64,000 bases of DNA from Aquimonas sp. (GTDB taxonomy: Bacteria > Pseudomonadota > Gammaproteobacteria > Xanthomonadales > Xanthomonadaceae): the NCBI GenBank assembly GCA_022241605.1, contig JAKOMQ010000008.1, positions 62,001 to 126,000 of the forward strand. The letters are read 5' to 3'. Each line of letters starts with the position of its first letter. Position 1 is the stretch's first letter. The notes below the pieces were generated by a model that had not been told where the DNA came from, did not search any database, and saw nothing but the letters and a program-made list of their open reading frames with translations. Below are positions 9,677 to 21,467 of the stretch, one piece after another. A program made the position numbers and the translations under genes.

Positions 9677-10663
9677 TCAGGCCCTGTGCTGAGCAAAGGC
9701 CAGAACGTCGTCAATATTGCGCGATCCGAGCAGCTGCATCGCAAGGCGATCGACACCGAGCGCCACGCCAGCACAATCAGGCAGGCCGGCCTGCAACGCC
9801 GCCAGCAGACGCGTGTCCATAGGCAAAGCGTGATCCGCGCGCCGGTATCTGGTGGCAAGGTCTTGATCGAAGCGTCGTCGCTGCTCGTCCGCATCCGTGA
9901 GTTCGTGGTAGCCGTTGGCTAGCTCCACGCCGCCGACGTAGGCCTCGAAGCGACTGGCGCGTGCCGCACTGCCCTCGCCTTCCAGACGCGCAAGGGCAGC
10001 CTGGCTGGGTGGGAAGCCGTGCACCAGCAACAGTTCGTCGGGCGGCCTGCCGGGTTCAATGCGGTGACTCATCAGCAGATCCAGCAGGTCATCGCGGGAC
10101 AGCCCCTCGGGATCGATCGACCAGAGCGCCAGAGGCTGCAGCAGTTCGGCGCAGGAGGCCTCGAAGGGATCGAGGCCGAGCGACTCCCGGTAAAGCTCGG
10201 CATAGCTGAGGCGGCGCGGCACAAGTCTCCGCCCGACCAGGGCAAAGCAGTCCTGCAGCAAAGCTTCGACCTCATCCATCAGCTGGTGATGGTCCCAGCC
10301 GAGGCGATACCACTCCAGCATCGTGAACTCGGGGTTGTGACGGCCGCCGGCTTCGCCATCGCGGAACACCCGGCCGAGCTCATAGCAGTCACCCACGCCC
10401 GCGGCCAGCAGGCGCTTCAGGGCGAATTCCGGGGATGTACGAAGATAGCGTCGGCGGCTGCCGCCGGCCTGCGGGCCCGAGTAGTCCAGAGCGAAGCTGC
10501 GGATGTTCGGATCGGTATTGGCCGCGGCCGAGAGCACGGGCGTTTCGACCTCCAGTACCGCTCGCGACTCGAAGAACCCGCGGATGCACCGATTGAGCCC
10601 GGCGCGGAACCTCAGCGCCTCGACAGCGGCGCCGGGACGCCATTCGAAGGCCGGTTCGGTCAT
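9677..10663 (-). CDS. epmA: Elongation factor P--(R)-beta-lysine ligase
   Basis: Class II LysRS-like catalytic core without anticodon domain: ETPVLSAAANTDPNIRSF, YLRTSPEFALKRLLAAG, GGRHNPEFTMLEWYR, ALGVDRLAMQLLG. Confidence 0.92.
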   Translation of the reverse strand: MTEPAFEWRPGAAVEALRFRAGLNRCIRGFFESRAVLEVETPVLSAAANTDPNIRSFALDYSGPQAGGSRRRYLRTSPEFALKRLLAAGVGDCYELGRVFRDGEAGGRHNPEFTMLEWYRLGWDHHQLMDEVEALLQDCFALVGRRLVPRRLSYAELYRESLGLDPFEASCAELLQPLALWSIDPEGLSRDDLLDLLMSHRIEPGRPPDELLLVHGFPPSQAALARLEGEGSAARASRFEAYVGGVELANGYHELTDADEQRRRFDQDLATRYRRADHALPMDTRLLAALQAGLPDCAGVALGVDRLAMQLLGSRNIDDVLAFAQHRA

Positions 10664-10676
10664 GCCTAGCGCGTTG

Positions 10677-11480
10677 TCAGCGGATCCGGGTACCGACACG
10701 ACTGAAGTCGATGCCGTTGTCCCAGTTCATCCAGATCAAGAATGCGCGCCCGACCAGATTCTCCTCCGGCACGAAGCCCCATGCGCGACTGTCTTCGCTG
10801 TTGTCGCGGTTGTCGCCCATCACGAAAAACTGGCCCTCGGGCACCACCCAGCGGCCTTCGCCGCGGTTGGCGAAACGGATCGGCATGACCAGGATCTCGT
10901 GCTCGGCATCGGCCTCACCCAGGCTCTCGCGCTTGTGGTCGGCCCCATCCATGTCGCGGCGCTTGCCAACGCCCATGTAGCGTCCGATGCGCTCCTGGCT
11001 CAGCGCCTCGCCGTTGATGTAGACGACCTTTTCGCGGTAGACGACCTCGTCACCGGGCAGGCCGATGATTCGCTTGATGTAGTCCTGGCGCGGGTCCTGG
11101 GGGTAGCGGAACACAACGACATCACCGCGCTCGGGGCTGCCGAGCTCGACGAACTTGGTGTTCAGCACCGGCAGGCGCAGCCCATAGGTGAACTTGTTGA
11201 CGAGGATGAAATCGCCAATCAACAGGTTTGGCATCATCGAGCTGGAGGGGATCCGGAACGGCTCGGCCAGGAAGCTGCGCACCAGCAGCACGATCAGGAT
11301 CACCGGAAAGAACGAGCGAGCGTATTCGACGATGACCGGCTCGCGGATGACCTCCGCACCAGCAGGGGATGCCAGGGCGCGCTCGGCGCGGGCCTTGGCG
11401 AAGAACAGGTGGTCGATGGCCCAGACCAATCCGGTGAAGGCAGCGAGACCCACCAGTAGTGCGGCGAAATCGAAGTTCAC
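10677..11480 (-). CDS. lepB: Signal peptidase I
   Basis: Motifs IPSSSMMPNLLIGDFILVNKF, RGDVVVFRYPQDPRQDYIKRIIGLPGD, GDNRDNSEDSRAWGFVP. Confidence 0.95.
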   Translation of the reverse strand: MNFDFAALLVGLAAFTGLVWAIDHLFFAKARAERALASPAGAEVIREPVIVEYARSFFPVILIVLLVRSFLAEPFRIPSSSMMPNLLIGDFILVNKFTYGLRLPVLNTKFVELGSPERGDVVVFRYPQDPRQDYIKRIIGLPGDEVVYREKVVYINGEALSQERIGRYMGVGKRRDMDGADHKRESLGEADAEHEILVMPIRFANRGEGRWVVPEGQFFVMGDNRDNSEDSRAWGFVPEENLVGRAFLIWMNWDNGIDFSRVGTRIR

Positions 11481-11557
11481 GCGTCGGAATTCCTGAGGCT
11501 GGGGAGGTGGCGATGGCGCGTGCGGGCAGGCGCCGACGCGCGAGAATGCCGTGCCGG

Positions 11558-13351
11558 CTACTTGTTGTCGACCTGCAGCACGGCGAGGAAGGCCTCCTGA
11601 GGAATGTCGACGCTGCCGACCTGCTTCATGCGCTTCTTGCCTTCCTTCTGCTTCTCCAGCAGCTTGCGCTTGCGGCTGACGTCACCCCCGTAGCACTTGG
11701 CCAGCACGTTCTTGCGCATCGCCTTGACCGTGGAGCGCGAAATCACCTGCGCACCGATTGCGGCCTGGATGGCGACATCGAACATCTGCCGCGGAATCAG
11801 TTCCCGCATGCGTTCGCAGATATCTCGGCCTCGGCGATCGGCGTACATGCGGTGGCAGATCATCGAAAGCGCATCGACGCGGTCGCCGTTGATCAACACG
11901 TCCAGCCGCACGAACGGGCCGGCTTCGAAACGCACGAAGTGGTAGTCGAGCGAGGCGTACCCGCGGCTGACGGATTTCAGTCGGTCGAAGAAATCCAGCA
12001 CGACTTCGGCCATCGGCAACTCGTAGCTGATCTGAACCTGGCTGCCGAGATACTGGATGCCCTTCTGCGAACCGCGCTTTTCTTCGCACAGCTTGATCAC
12101 GTTGCCGACGTAGTCGGGCGGCGTGAGCACGGTGGCCAGGATGATCGGCTCGCGCACCTCTTCGATCTTGTTGACCGGCGGCAGCTTGGCGGGGTTGTCC
12201 AGCGATACGATCTCACCGTCGGTGGTCAGCACCTCGTAGATCACCGTCGGCGCGGTGGTGATCAGGTTGAGGTTGTACTCGCGCTCCAGCCGCTCCTGCA
12301 CGATTTCCATGTGCAGCATGCCGAGGAAGCCGCAGCGGAATCCAAAGCCCATGGCCTCGGAGCTCTCAGGCTCGAAGCGCAGCGCGGCATCGTTCAGGCG
12401 CAGCTTCTCCAGCGCCTCGCGCAGGTTCGGGAAGTCCTCGGCGTCAACCGGAAACAGGCCGGCAAACACGCGTGGCTGCATCTGCTGGAAGCCCGGCAGC
12501 GGATGTGCGGCGGGTTTGGCTGCCAAGGTGATGGTGTCGCCCACCGGTGCGCCATGCACGTCCTTGATGGAAGCGCACATCCAGCCGACCTCGCCCGGCC
12601 CCAGCTTGTTCTTGACCAGGCGCTTGGGCGTGAACACGCCAACCTGGTCGACCTGATGGACGCGGCCGGTAGTCATCACCAGGATCTTCTCGCCGGGGAT
12701 CAGGTCGCCCTGCATCACCCGCACCAGCGACACCACGCCCAGGTAGTTGTCGAACCAGGAGTCGATGATCAGCGCCTGCAGGCGGTCGGTGTCGCCGACC
12801 TTCGGCGGCGGGATCTTGAGCACGATGGCCTCAAGCACATCGCGCACGTTCAGGCCGGTCTTCGCGCTGATTTGCAGCGCGTCCGTGGCGTCGATTCCGA
12901 TCACCGCCTCGATCTCGCCCTTGACCTTCTCGCAGTCGGCGGTGGGCAGGTCGATCTTGTTCAATACCGGTATGACCTCAAGCCCCTGCTCGACCGCGGT
13001 GTAGCAGTTGGCCACCGACTGCGCCTCGACACCCTGCGCCGCGTCCACCACCAGCAGCGCACCCTCGCAGGCCGACAGCGAACGGCTCACCTCGTAGCTG
13101 AAGTCGACGTGGCCGGGGGTGTCGATGAAATTGAGCTGGTAGGTCTGGCCGTCGAGCGCGGTGTACGGCAGCGAGACTGACTGCGCCTTGATGGTGATGC
13201 CGCGCTCGCGCTCGATGGGGTTAGAGTCGAGCACCTGGGCCTCCATCTCGCGATCGGCAAGCCCGCCGCAGATTTGGATGATGCGATCGGCCAGGGTGGA
13301 CTTGCCATGGTCGACGTGGGCAATGATGGAGAAGTTACGGATGTGCTGCAT
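11558..13351 (-). CDS. lepA: Elongation factor 4 (LepA)
   Basis: [26 protein letters not shown] at refined start; LepA-specific C-terminus [34 protein letters not shown]. Confidence 0.97.
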   Translation of the reverse strand: MQHIRNFSIIAHVDHGKSTLADRIIQICGGLADREMEAQVLDSNPIERERGITIKAQSVSLPYTALDGQTYQLNFIDTPGHVDFSYEVSRSLSACEGALLVVDAAQGVEAQSVANCYTAVEQGLEVIPVLNKIDLPTADCEKVKGEIEAVIGIDATDALQISAKTGLNVRDVLEAIVLKIPPPKVGDTDRLQALIIDSWFDNYLGVVSLVRVMQGDLIPGEKILVMTTGRVHQVDQVGVFTPKRLVKNKLGPGEVGWMCASIKDVHGAPVGDTITLAAKPAAHPLPGFQQMQPRVFAGLFPVDAEDFPNLREALEKLRLNDAALRFEPESSEAMGFGFRCGFLGMLHMEIVQERLEREYNLNLITTAPTVIYEVLTTDGEIVSLDNPAKLPPVNKIEEVREPIILATVLTPPDYVGNVIKLCEEKRGSQKGIQYLGSQVQISYELPMAEVVLDFFDRLKSVSRGYASLDYHFVRFEAGPFVRLDVLINGDRVDALSMICHRMYADRRGRDICERMRELIPRQMFDVAIQAAIGAQVISRSTVKAMRKNVLAKCYGGDVSRKRKLLEKQKEGKKRMKQVGSVDIPQEAFLAVLQVDNK

Positions 13352-13453
13352 GGTGGGGCCGCGCGGCCGTCCCGGGTCTGGAGATGACCCGCAATTATGC
13401 CACGGGCCCGCCAGCGTCCCGTGAGAGCGGGTGCCAACGGGCCAGCCCTGCAT

Positions 13454-13684
13454 TCAGCCAGCGGAGCCCGCCCAGCGCAGGCACAGACGACGGATCGGCG
13501 GCGCCAGGAAGTACAGAATTGGCAGAGCCGCGCACCATGCGGGCAACAAGGCCCGCAGCCACGCACCGGCGAACGCTGGCCCCACTCCGACATTGACTGC
13601 CGTCACCAGCGCGCTCATCAAGAGCACCATGGCGGTTCCCATAACGAATGTGAAAAGCAGGTGGGCGCGCTGTTCGCGGTTCAC
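13454..13684 (-). CDS. Small membrane protein, DUF2798-like
   Basis: GTG start overlaps the hisIE stop by 4 bp; two predicted TM segments (HLLFTFVMGTAMVLLMSALVTAVN; WCAALPILYFLAPPIRRL). Confidence 0.55.
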   Translation of the reverse strand: MNREQRAHLLFTFVMGTAMVLLMSALVTAVNVGVGPAFAGAWLRALLPAWCAALPILYFLAPPIRRLCLRWAGSAG

Positions 13685-14337
13685 GGAGCGGCTTCCGGAT
13701 TGCCCGGACTCGGCAGCTTCAAATGGCGCTGCTGCAGCAGGGCCTCGACGCCTGCGAGCGACAGCCCTCGCGCGCGCAGCAAAACCAGCACGTGGTAAAT
13801 CAGATCTGCGCTTTCGCCCAAAAGGTCCGAGTCCTCCTGTGCCACTGCCGCCAGCGCCGTTTCGACCCCTTCCTCGCCCACTTTCTGGGCAATGCGGCGG
13901 ATACCCCCCTCGAACAGCTTGGTGGTGTAGCTGCCCTCGGGGCGCTCGCGCTCGCGCCTGGCAATCAGCGCATCGAGATCGCCCAGAAAGCTTCCGGGTG
14001 CCTTCGGAAAGCAGCTGGTGCGCTGCAGGTGGCAGGTGTGGCCCTGCGGATTCGCCTGAATCAGCAGGGTGTCGGCGTCGCAATCCGTCTCGACACTGAC
14101 CAGCTCGAGTACGTGCCCGCTGCTCTCGCCTTTGGTCCACAGCCGGCCCTTGCTGCGGCTGAAGAAAGTGACGTGGCGGCAGGCCAGCGTTTTCTCCAGT
14201 GCCTCGCGATTCATATAGCCCAGCATCAGCACGCGCAGGGTCGCTGCATCCTGAACCACGGCGGGCAGCAGACCGTCCTGCTTGTCCCACGCGAGCTGAT
14301 CCAGGGTTTCCGGGCTTACGAGCAGATCCTCAGACAT
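13681..14337 (-). CDS. hisIE: Bifunctional phosphoribosyl-AMP cyclohydrolase / phosphoribosyl-ATP pyrophosphatase
   Basis: [44 protein letters not shown]. Confidence 0.95.
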   Translation of the reverse strand: MSEDLLVSPETLDQLAWDKQDGLLPAVVQDAATLRVLMLGYMNREALEKTLACRHVTFFSRSKGRLWTKGESSGHVLELVSVETDCDADTLLIQANPQGHTCHLQRTSCFPKAPGSFLGDLDALIARRERERPEGSYTTKLFEGGIRRIAQKVGEEGVETALAAVAQEDSDLLGESADLIYHVLVLLRARGLSLAGVEALLQQRHLKLPSPGNPEAAP

Positions 14338-15103
14338 CTCGCACCTCGATACCGTGCTGTTTGAGCGTGGCCTTCAAATCGGGAATGGCGATCGCGCCGG
14401 AGTGGAACACGCTGGCCGCAAGTGCGGCATCCGCATCGGCCTTCTCGAACACCTCAACAAAATGCTCAGGAATGCCGGCTCCTCCGCTCGCGACCAGCGG
14501 CACCCTGCACAGCGCGCGCACCTCGCGCAGCTGCTCGATGTCGTAGCCGGCGCGCACGCCGTCGGTGCCCATGCAGTTCAGCACGATCTCGCCAGCGCCG
14601 CGCTGCTGGACCTCGACCACCCAATCCAAGGTGCGGCGACTGAGCGCACGGGTCTTGCTGGGGTCGCCGGTGTACTGGCGCACCCGCCACTCGCCGTCGT
14701 CGTCGCGCAGGCTGTCGATGCCGACCACGACGCACTGCACGCCAAATGCCTCGGCCAGTTCGTCGATGAGCTCAGGTCGCTCCAGTGCGGGTGAGTTCAC
14801 CGACACCTTGTCGGCTCCGGCAAAGAGAATGGCGCGCGCATCTTCCACCGAGCGGATACCGCCGGCGACACAGAAGGGAATGTCGATCAGGCGGGCGACG
14901 CGCTCGACCCAGCCGCGATCGACGCTGCGACCCTCTGGGCTGGCAGTGATGTCGTAGAACACCAGCTCGTCGGCGCCGGCATCGCGGTAGCGCGCGGCCA
15001 GTTCCTCGATAGCGCCCATCACCACGTGATCGCGGAAGCGCACGCCCTTCACCACCTGGCCATCGCGCACATCCAGACAGGGAATCAATCGGCGACTCAG
15101 CAT
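14330..15103 (-). CDS. hisF: Imidazole glycerol phosphate synthase subunit HisF
   Basis: [45 protein letters not shown]. Confidence 0.97.
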   Translation of the reverse strand: MLSRRLIPCLDVRDGQVVKGVRFRDHVVMGAIEELAARYRDAGADELVFYDITASPEGRSVDRGWVERVARLIDIPFCVAGGIRSVEDARAILFAGADKVSVNSPALERPELIDELAEAFGVQCVVVGIDSLRDDDGEWRVRQYTGDPSKTRALSRRTLDWVVEVQQRGAGEIVLNCMGTDGVRAGYDIEQLREVRALCRVPLVASGGAGIPEHFVEVFEKADADAALAASVFHSGAIAIPDLKATLKQHGIEVRDV

Positions 15104-15834
15104 GCCAGCGCCTCCGCGACGGTGAAGCGGCCATCCAGCAGCGCCTTGCCCAGCACCACGCCAGCCGCCCCGACCTCGCGCGCTGTGCGAATGTCATCCA
15201 GACCCGCAACGCCGCCGGAGGCAATCAGCTGCACCTCGGGCGCGCGCTCGATCAGCAGCCGATACAGGTCGAAGTTCGGCCCGGAGAGCATGCCGTCGCG
15301 GGCGATGTCGGTGCACAGCAGGTGCTTCAAGCCCGCCGCGCGGTAGGGCTGAAGCAGGACAAACAGTTCCTCACCGGCGCTCTCGGTCCAGCCGTGCGTG
15401 GGCAGTCGCCAGACGCCCTCGGCATCACAGCGGGTATCGAGCGCGATGCACAGATGCCCGGCGCCGAAACGCGCCAGCCAGTCAATGACAAGCTGCGGCG
15501 ACTTCACCGCCAGCGAGCCGATCACTACGCGCTCCACGCCAGCCGTGAGCAGCGCTTCGACATCGTCGGCGCTGCGCACGCCGCCGCCGCTCTGGATCCG
15601 CAGCGCGCTCTGGGCGCGCAGGGCCTTCACCAGCGGTGCGAGCGTGTAGCCGCCCGCCTTGGCGGCATCCAGATCGACCAGGTGCAGCCACTCGGCGCCC
15701 GCGCGCGCGTAATCGAGCGCCAGCTGCAGTGGATCAGCGGCGTAGCGGGTTTCCTGGGCGTAGTCGCCCTGTTTCAGCCGCACCACGCGTCCGTCGCGGA
15801 CGTCGATGGCGGGAATCGCGGTGAAGCCGGTCAT
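15097..15834 (-). CDS. hisA: Phosphoribosylformimino-5-aminoimidazole carboxamide ribotide isomerase
   Basis: [44 protein letters not shown]. Confidence 0.96.
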   Translation of the reverse strand: MTGFTAIPAIDVRDGRVVRLKQGDYAQETRYAADPLQLALDYARAGAEWLHLVDLDAAKAGGYTLAPLVKALRAQSALRIQSGGGVRSADDVEALLTAGVERVVIGSLAVKSPQLVIDWLARFGAGHLCIALDTRCDAEGVWRLPTHGWTESAGEELFVLLQPYRAAGLKHLLCTDIARDGMLSGPNFDLYRLLIERAPEVQLIASGGVAGLDDIRTAREVGAAGVVLGKALLDGRFTVAEALAC

Positions 15835-16430
15835 TGGCCGTCCCACTCCATGAAGTTTCTGAGCAGCTGCGCACCGACGGCAGCCGAGCGCTCGGGGTGG
15901 AACTGCGCACCGGCGACGTTGCCGCGTCGGACGATGGCGCTGAAGGCCTCGCCGTGCGTGCTCGATGCTAGCGTGTACTCGCCCACCGGCGCGGCGTAGC
16001 TGTGCACAAAATAGGCCTGCGCGCCCTCGCTGATGTTCTGCAGCAGCGCGGACTCGCGCTCGCGATGCAGGCGGTTCCAGCCCATGTGCGGCACGCGCAC
16101 GCCGGGCGACTCCTTGAGCTTCTGCACCTGCGCCGCAATCAAGCCGAGGCCCTCAACGCCGCCTTCGGCGCTGCGCTCGAACAGCAGCTGCATGCCAAGA
16201 CAGATGCCGAACAGCGGCCGCGGGAACGTGCGGATGGCATCGACAAGCTGCAGCTCGCGCAGCCGCGCCATCGCCGCACCCGCCGCGCCCACGCCGGGCA
16301 GCAGGGCGCGTTCGGCCTGGCCAAGTTGAGCAGCGCTGCGCACCAAGGTCGCCTGCACGCCGAGCCGTTCCAGTGCGTAGCAGACCGAGCCGATGTTGGC
16401 GACGCCGGAATCGATCACCGCCAGCCGCAT
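15831..16430 (-). CDS. hisH: Imidazole glycerol phosphate synthase subunit HisH
   Basis: Glutamine amidotransferase: LLPGVGAAGAAM, FGICLGMQLLFE, GAQFHPERS. Confidence 0.96.
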   Translation of the reverse strand: MRLAVIDSGVANIGSVCYALERLGVQATLVRSAAQLGQAERALLPGVGAAGAAMARLRELQLVDAIRTFPRPLFGICLGMQLLFERSAEGGVEGLGLIAAQVQKLKESPGVRVPHMGWNRLHRERESALLQNISEGAQAYFVHSYAAPVGEYTLASSTHGEAFSAIVRRGNVAGAQFHPERSAAVGAQLLRNFMEWDGQ

Positions 16431-17578
16431 CAGAGCGTCCCCTTGGTGCTGGGCAGATCGAAGCCCTCGCGCTTGATCGCCGCGCGCAGGGCGCGCGCCA
16501 CCGCCTTGAAGCTGGCCTCGACCATGTGGTGCGCGTTGTCGCCGCGCACCGACAGGTGCAGGTTCAGGCCGGCGGTCTCGCAGAGCGAGCGGAAGAAGTG
16601 CGGCACCAGCTCGGTCGGCAGCTCGCCTACGCGTTCGCGCGGGTAGTGCCCGTCGAACACGAAGTAGGGCCGGCCGCTCAAGTCCAGCGAAGCGCGCACG
16701 AGCGTCTCGTCCATCGGAATCACCAGGTCCAACGCCGCCGGCTGCGACTCGGCGGCGCCTTCCGCGCCTTCGGCCGCCCAGGCGTAGCGGCCGATGCCGC
16801 GCTTGTCGCCCAGCGCCTGCTTCAGCGCCTGGCCCAGCGCCAGTGCGCTGTCTTCGACGGTGTGGTGCTCGTCAATGTGCAGGTCGCCGGCGCATTTCAG
16901 CTTCAGCGCGAAGCCACCGTGCTTGCCGAGCTGCTCCAGCATGTGGTCGAAGTAGCCCAGTCCGGTCAGTGCGACCGGCTCGGCCGGGCGATCCAGATCG
17001 ACGTGGACCTCGATCTTCGTTTCCTTGGTGATGCGCTCCACGCTGGCCTGACGCGGCGCATCGGCCAACAGGTGGGCGATCTCGGCCCAGCTGTATTCCG
17101 GGCCCGCGCCGGCGGTGGCCTTGGCGCCGGCCGTCACCTTCAGCCGGAAGCCGCGCACGCCGAGGTTGTCGGCGAACTCGATGTCTGTGTCGCGGTCGCC
17201 CACCATCGCGCTGCCGGCGAGGTCGATGTTCCGGTCGCGCAGGTAGTGCATCACCAGCCCCAGCCGCGGTTTGCGGGTGGGCGCGTTGTCCTGCGGGAAG
17301 CTGGTGTCGATCAGCACCTCGCGGAAGGTGATGCCCTGCGATTCGAAGATCTGCATCATCAGATCGTGCGGGGCCTGGAAGTTCGCCTGCGGATAGGCCT
17401 CGGTGCCGAGACCATCCTGGTTGGAGACGATCACGAACTCGAAGCCGGCGGCCTTCAGCTTGAGCATGGCCGGAATCACACCCTCGACCAGGCGCAGCTT
17501 GGCGTAGCTGTCGATCTGATAGTCGGCGGGCTCTTCGATCAGGGTGCCGTCGCGGTCAACGAAGAGGATGCGCTTCAT
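16430..17578 (-). CDS. hisB: Bifunctional histidinol-phosphatase / imidazoleglycerol-phosphate dehydratase
   Basis: HAD domain [21 protein letters not shown] fused to IGPD domain ([28 protein letters not shown]). Confidence 0.96.
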   Translation of the reverse strand: MKRILFVDRDGTLIEEPADYQIDSYAKLRLVEGVIPAMLKLKAAGFEFVIVSNQDGLGTEAYPQANFQAPHDLMMQIFESQGITFREVLIDTSFPQDNAPTRKPRLGLVMHYLRDRNIDLAGSAMVGDRDTDIEFADNLGVRGFRLKVTAGAKATAGAGPEYSWAEIAHLLADAPRQASVERITKETKIEVHVDLDRPAEPVALTGLGYFDHMLEQLGKHGGFALKLKCAGDLHIDEHHTVEDSALALGQALKQALGDKRGIGRYAWAAEGAEGAAESQPAALDLVIPMDETLVRASLDLSGRPYFVFDGHYPRERVGELPTELVPHFFRSLCETAGLNLHLSVRGDNAHHMVEASFKAVARALRAAIKREGFDLPSTKGTL

Positions 17579-18672
17579 GCCGCGGCCTCCTGCGTGCTGC
17601 CGGCGAATACGGCCAGGGCGGCAGCGTTCTCTTCCGGCGTGCCGATCGACACGCGCAGGCAATCGCCCAGCAGTGGATAGCGGCTGATGTCGCGCAGCAC
17701 CACGCCGGCGGCCAGCGCGCGCCGATACGTGGCCGCAGGATCGGCGCAGCGCACCACCAGGAAGTTGGCATCGGAGGGATACACGCCGAGCACGCCGGGC
17801 GCAGCCTCAAGCTGCTCACGCAGAGCCTCGCGGCCGGCGATCAGCTCGTCGACATGCGCCTGCGTCTTCGCCAGCACCTCCGGCTGCAGCGCCGCCAGCG
17901 CGTCGCGCGCGCACGGGGCCGAGATCGGATACGGCGCCATGATCGAGCGCAGCACGCGGATCAGCTCGGGTGCCGCGATCAGGCTGCCGATGCGTGCGCC
18001 GGCCAGCGCATGCGCCTTCGACAGCGTGCGCAGCACCGCCAGCTGCGGAAAGCGCTGGCGAAGACCGACCGCCGAAGCCCGCTGCATGAACTCACCGTAG
18101 GCCTCATCAACCACGACCACAGCGCGACCTTCCAGCGCTGAAGCGATGAGCTCGATCGTCTCGACAGGCAGGGCCTGCCCGGTCGGGTTGTTCGGTGTGC
18201 ACAGGAAGACCAGCTTGACTGGATTGTTGGTCGCCGCTGCGATCACTGCGTCAGCATCCAGCGCAAAGGGGCGCGCCGCGTCACCGGTGGCCGCCAGCGG
18301 CACTTCGATCAGCCCGGCGTTCTGCACGCGCGCCGCCACCGCGTACATCCCGAAGGTCGGCGGGCAGATCAGCACAGCGTCTTCGCCGGCGCGGCACAGC
18401 GCGCGCACCAGAAGATCGATGGGCTCATCGCTGCCGCGACCGACCAGCAGCTCATCGGCCTTGGCCCCGTAGAGGTCTGCCAGCGCTGCGACCAGCGCTT
18501 CGGGCTGCGGTTCGGGATAGCGGTTCAAGCCCGCGCCGCCAGCGATCTCCGGCGCCCAGGGTGACTCGTTGGCGTTCAGGAACACGCGACCACCGCTGGC
18601 CTCCTTGCGCGCCGACGAATAGCCGCCGAAACCGCGCAGGTCCGGGCGTACCAGATCGAGCAGCGTACTCAT
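17575..18672 (-). CDS. hisC: Histidinol-phosphate aminotransferase
   Basis: [46 protein letters not shown]. Confidence 0.96.
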   Translation of the reverse strand: MSTLLDLVRPDLRGFGGYSSARKEASGGRVFLNANESPWAPEIAGGAGLNRYPEPQPEALVAALADLYGAKADELLVGRGSDEPIDLLVRALCRAGEDAVLICPPTFGMYAVAARVQNAGLIEVPLAATGDAARPFALDADAVIAAATNNPVKLVFLCTPNNPTGQALPVETIELIASALEGRAVVVVDEAYGEFMQRASAVGLRQRFPQLAVLRTLSKAHALAGARIGSLIAAPELIRVLRSIMAPYPISAPCARDALAALQPEVLAKTQAHVDELIAGREALREQLEAAPGVLGVYPSDANFLVVRCADPAATYRRALAAGVVLRDISRYPLLGDCLRVSIGTPEENAAALAVFAGSTQEAAA

Positions 18673-20054
18673 GCCCTGCCCTCCGCGATCGCGGCCAAGC
18701 GACGCGTCACCGCTCGCTCATGCGCGATCAGGCCTTCGGCACGCGCCATCTCGGCGGCGTCGGGGCCAGCGATGTTCAAGCCTTCGGCGCTGACTTCCTG
18801 CACGGTGATCAGCTTGACGAAGCTGGTCACTGAGACGCCGCTGTAGGCGCGCGCCGCGCCATAGGTCGGCAGCACGTGGTTGGTGCCGCTGCAGTAGTCG
18901 CCCAGCGCTTCCGGCGCGAGTGCCCCAAGGAAGATAGAGCCGGCGCTGCGCACGCGCTCCAGCCACTGTCGCGGCTGTTCGACCTGCAGGATCAGGTGCT
19001 CGGGCGCATAGCGGTTGCTGATCTCGATCGCCTGCGGAATATCGCGGCTCAGAATCAGGCGGGCGTGGGTCAGGGCCTTGGCGAGGATCTCGCGCCGCGG
19101 CAATTCGGCGGTCTGCTTCTCCAGCTCGACGGCCACCGATTCCAGCAATGCCTGGGAGTCGGAAATCAGCAGCACCTGCGAGTCCGGGCCGTGCTCGGCC
19201 TGGCTGAGCAGGTCTGAGGCGATGAACTCGGGCGACGCATTCGCATCGGCAATCACCAGCACTTCGGAGGGCCCGGCCGGCATGTCGATGGCCGCCCCGT
19301 CGGGATCGTTCGCGACCTGCATCTTGGCCTCGGTCACGAAAGCGTTGCCGGGGCCGAAGAGCTTGTCGCACTTGGGCACGGTCTCGGTCCCATAGGCCAT
19401 GGCGGCAATGGCCTGTGCGCCGCCGAGTTTGAACACGGTGCTGATGCCACAGAGGCGTGCCGCCACCAGGACAGTGGCATCCACGCTGCCGTCCGGCTTG
19501 GGCGGCGTGCACAGCACAACCTCGGCACAGCCCGCGATCCGCGCGGGCACGCCAAGCATGATCGCAGTCGAGGGCAGTGGCGCGCTGCCGGCAGGCACAT
19601 ACAGCCCGACCCGTTCGATGGGGCGAATCACGCGCTCGCAGTTCAGACCGGGCTCGGTTTCCAGCGCATAGCCGCGCGGAGCGCCGGCCTCGTGGAACTT
19701 GATGAGCCTCCCTATCGCGTTGGCAATGGCCTGCTTCAATGCCGGTGCGACCTGGGCTTCGGCCGTCTCGAACTCGTCCTCGGTGACGCGGAAGCTGGCG
19801 AGCTCACAGCCGTCAAAGCGACGGGTCAGGGCACGCAGGGTGCTGTCGCCGTCGGCTCGGACCTGGCTGATGATTCGCTCGACGTTCTCGGCGAGCACCG
19901 CACGTGCGCCTTGAGCGGGGCGGCGCAGGGTCATGCGCCGCTGCGCATCGTCGAGACCATTCCAGTCCAGCATGTGGAGCTCGCGCGCGCGAAGGGGTAG
20001 CGAACGCGTCTCTGTGGTCAGTTCCGTGGCGGTGTTTTCGGTCGCGGTATTCAT
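18669..20054 (-). CDS. hisD: Histidinol dehydrogenase
   Basis: [66 protein letters not shown]. Confidence 0.97.
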   Translation of the reverse strand: MNTATENTATELTTETRSLPLRARELHMLDWNGLDDAQRRMTLRRPAQGARAVLAENVERIISQVRADGDSTLRALTRRFDGCELASFRVTEDEFETAEAQVAPALKQAIANAIGRLIKFHEAGAPRGYALETEPGLNCERVIRPIERVGLYVPAGSAPLPSTAIMLGVPARIAGCAEVVLCTPPKPDGSVDATVLVAARLCGISTVFKLGGAQAIAAMAYGTETVPKCDKLFGPGNAFVTEAKMQVANDPDGAAIDMPAGPSEVLVIADANASPEFIASDLLSQAEHGPDSQVLLISDSQALLESVAVELEKQTAELPRREILAKALTHARLILSRDIPQAIEISNRYAPEHLILQVEQPRQWLERVRSAGSIFLGALAPEALGDYCSGTNHVLPTYGAARAYSGVSVTSFVKLITVQEVSAEGLNIAGPDAAEMARAEGLIAHERAVTRRLAAIAEGRA

Positions 20055-20950
20055 GTCAGCATCTGCTCCACCGGCAGCACCAGCAGACGCCGTGCTCCGG
20101 CTTTCTTCAAGTCTTCAAGCTGCTGCCAGGAAAGGCTGCCCTGACAGACGGCCTGGACGCCCACCCCGGTAGGCTGGCCATCCAGGCTGAGAATCGAGGG
20201 GCGTTCATTGCTGGGCAGCAGGCGCAGCACCTCGTCGAGACAATCGCGCTCGGTTTCAAGCATCAACAGGCGCGCATCGCGAACCTGCAGTACGCCATCG
20301 AGACGGCGCAGCAGCTGGGCGGCGATATCGCCGCGCTCGTCCACCAGCAGCTCGGCCGGGCCAGCCAGAACGGCCTCGCTTTCGTGGATGACCACCACCT
20401 CGCGCAGCTGGTTGGCGGCAAGGGTTCCACCGGTCGAGACGAGGTCGCAGATGGCCTCGGCCTTGCCCAGGCGCGGCGCAATTTCCACCGACCCCGACAG
20501 GATCACAACCTCGGCGCGAGCGTTGTGTCGACGCAGCCAGTCCTCTAGCAGCGCCGGATAGCTGGTGGCAATGCGCAGGCCGGACAGGCTCTGCGGGCCA
20601 TCCCAAGCCATGTCCAGCGGAAGTGCGATCGACAGGCGGCAGCGGCCGAATCCCAGCGCGCGCACCTCCTTGAACGCGGGAGGCAGGCCGCGGGCGATGC
20701 GATCCAGCGCCTGCTCGTCCAGCACGTTGCGTCCGACGATGCCGTAGTCGCAGGTACCTTCGGCGATCAGGCCGGGGATGTCGTCATCGCGGACGAGCAG
20801 CAGATCCACGGGCTGCGATTCGCCGAAGCAGAACAGGCGATCACGGCTTTCGCGAAAGCTGAGTCCGGAGCGAGCCATCAGCTCGCGGGCGGGTTCGGAC
20901 AGACGTCCGTTCTTCTGCGCAGCGATGCGCAGGCGGTCACGATTCTTCAC
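20051..20950 (-). CDS. hisG: ATP phosphoribosyltransferase (long HisG_L type)
   Basis: [49 protein letters not shown]-terminal regulatory domain present. Confidence 0.95.
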   Translation of the reverse strand: MKNRDRLRIAAQKNGRLSEPARELMARSGLSFRESRDRLFCFGESQPVDLLLVRDDDIPGLIAEGTCDYGIVGRNVLDEQALDRIARGLPPAFKEVRALGFGRCRLSIALPLDMAWDGPQSLSGLRIATSYPALLEDWLRRHNARAEVVILSGSVEIAPRLGKAEAICDLVSTGGTLAANQLREVVVIHESEAVLAGPAELLVDERGDIAAQLLRRLDGVLQVRDARLLMLETERDCLDEVLRLLPSNERPSILSLDGQPTGVGVQAVCQGSLSWQQLEDLKKAGARRLLVLPVEQMLT

Positions 20951-20985
20951 GGGGAGGGGCTCGAAGCGGAAGGAGAAGGGGCTGC

Positions 20986-21336
20986 TCAGGACGTTGCGGA
21001 CGCAATCCTGGCCGGGTCGTGCAATTTCAGATGTCGGGCCGCGGCGCGGTAACCACCGGAGCCATGGGTCAGGCAGCGCGCCACCCGCCCGACGGTGGTA
21101 ACGCTGACCCCGGTAAGGTCATGGATATCGCGGTACGTCCGACCTGCCAACAGCAGCGGAACCACCCGCCAACGATCGACAAGGGCCTCCAGCTCAGCAG
21201 GCGTGCACAGATCTTCCAGAAAGGCATGAATCTCGACGGGATCGCGCAAGCGCGCAAGGGCCGCGCACAGCGCTTCGATGGGCGCTTGGGTGCTGGCAGG
21301 CGGCGGCGGGGGGCGGGCTCCGAGGCGACGTTTCAC
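20986..21336 (-). CDS. TrpR-superfamily (YerC/YecD-like) regulator, first gene of his operon
   Basis: LCTPAELEALVDRWRVVPLLLAGRTYRDIHDLTGVSVTTVGRVARCL matches TrpR/YerC helix-turn-helix layout; GTG start; 35 bp before hisG. Confidence 0.85.
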   Translation of the reverse strand: MKRRLGARPPPPPASTQAPIEALCAALARLRDPVEIHAFLEDLCTPAELEALVDRWRVVPLLLAGRTYRDIHDLTGVSVTTVGRVARCLTHGSGGYRAAARHLKLHDPARIASATS

Positions 21337-21356
21337 GGCAGGCTCATGTGATAGCG

Positions 21357-21372
21357 TGCTGATACATTAGCA
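21357..21372. promoter_or_regulatory. Candidate operator for the TrpR-like regulator
   Basis: Near-palindrome TGCTGATACATTAGCA (TGCTnAT-nn-ATnAGCA) 20 bp upstream of the regulator GTG. Confidence 0.45.
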
Positions 21373-21467
21373 GGCTATGTTCGGCGCCTCAAGTATTTCC
21401 TTCCAAGGCCTGATCCGAACTGGGCCTGTCCTACGGTTAGGATGCGCCCTCCACGGGGGACGATACG

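Noticed and set aside
11459-13180. 573-aa plus-strand ORF
   Set aside because: Antisense to lepA; no recognisable domain.
16373-17680. 435-aa plus-strand ORF
   Set aside because: Antisense to hisB.
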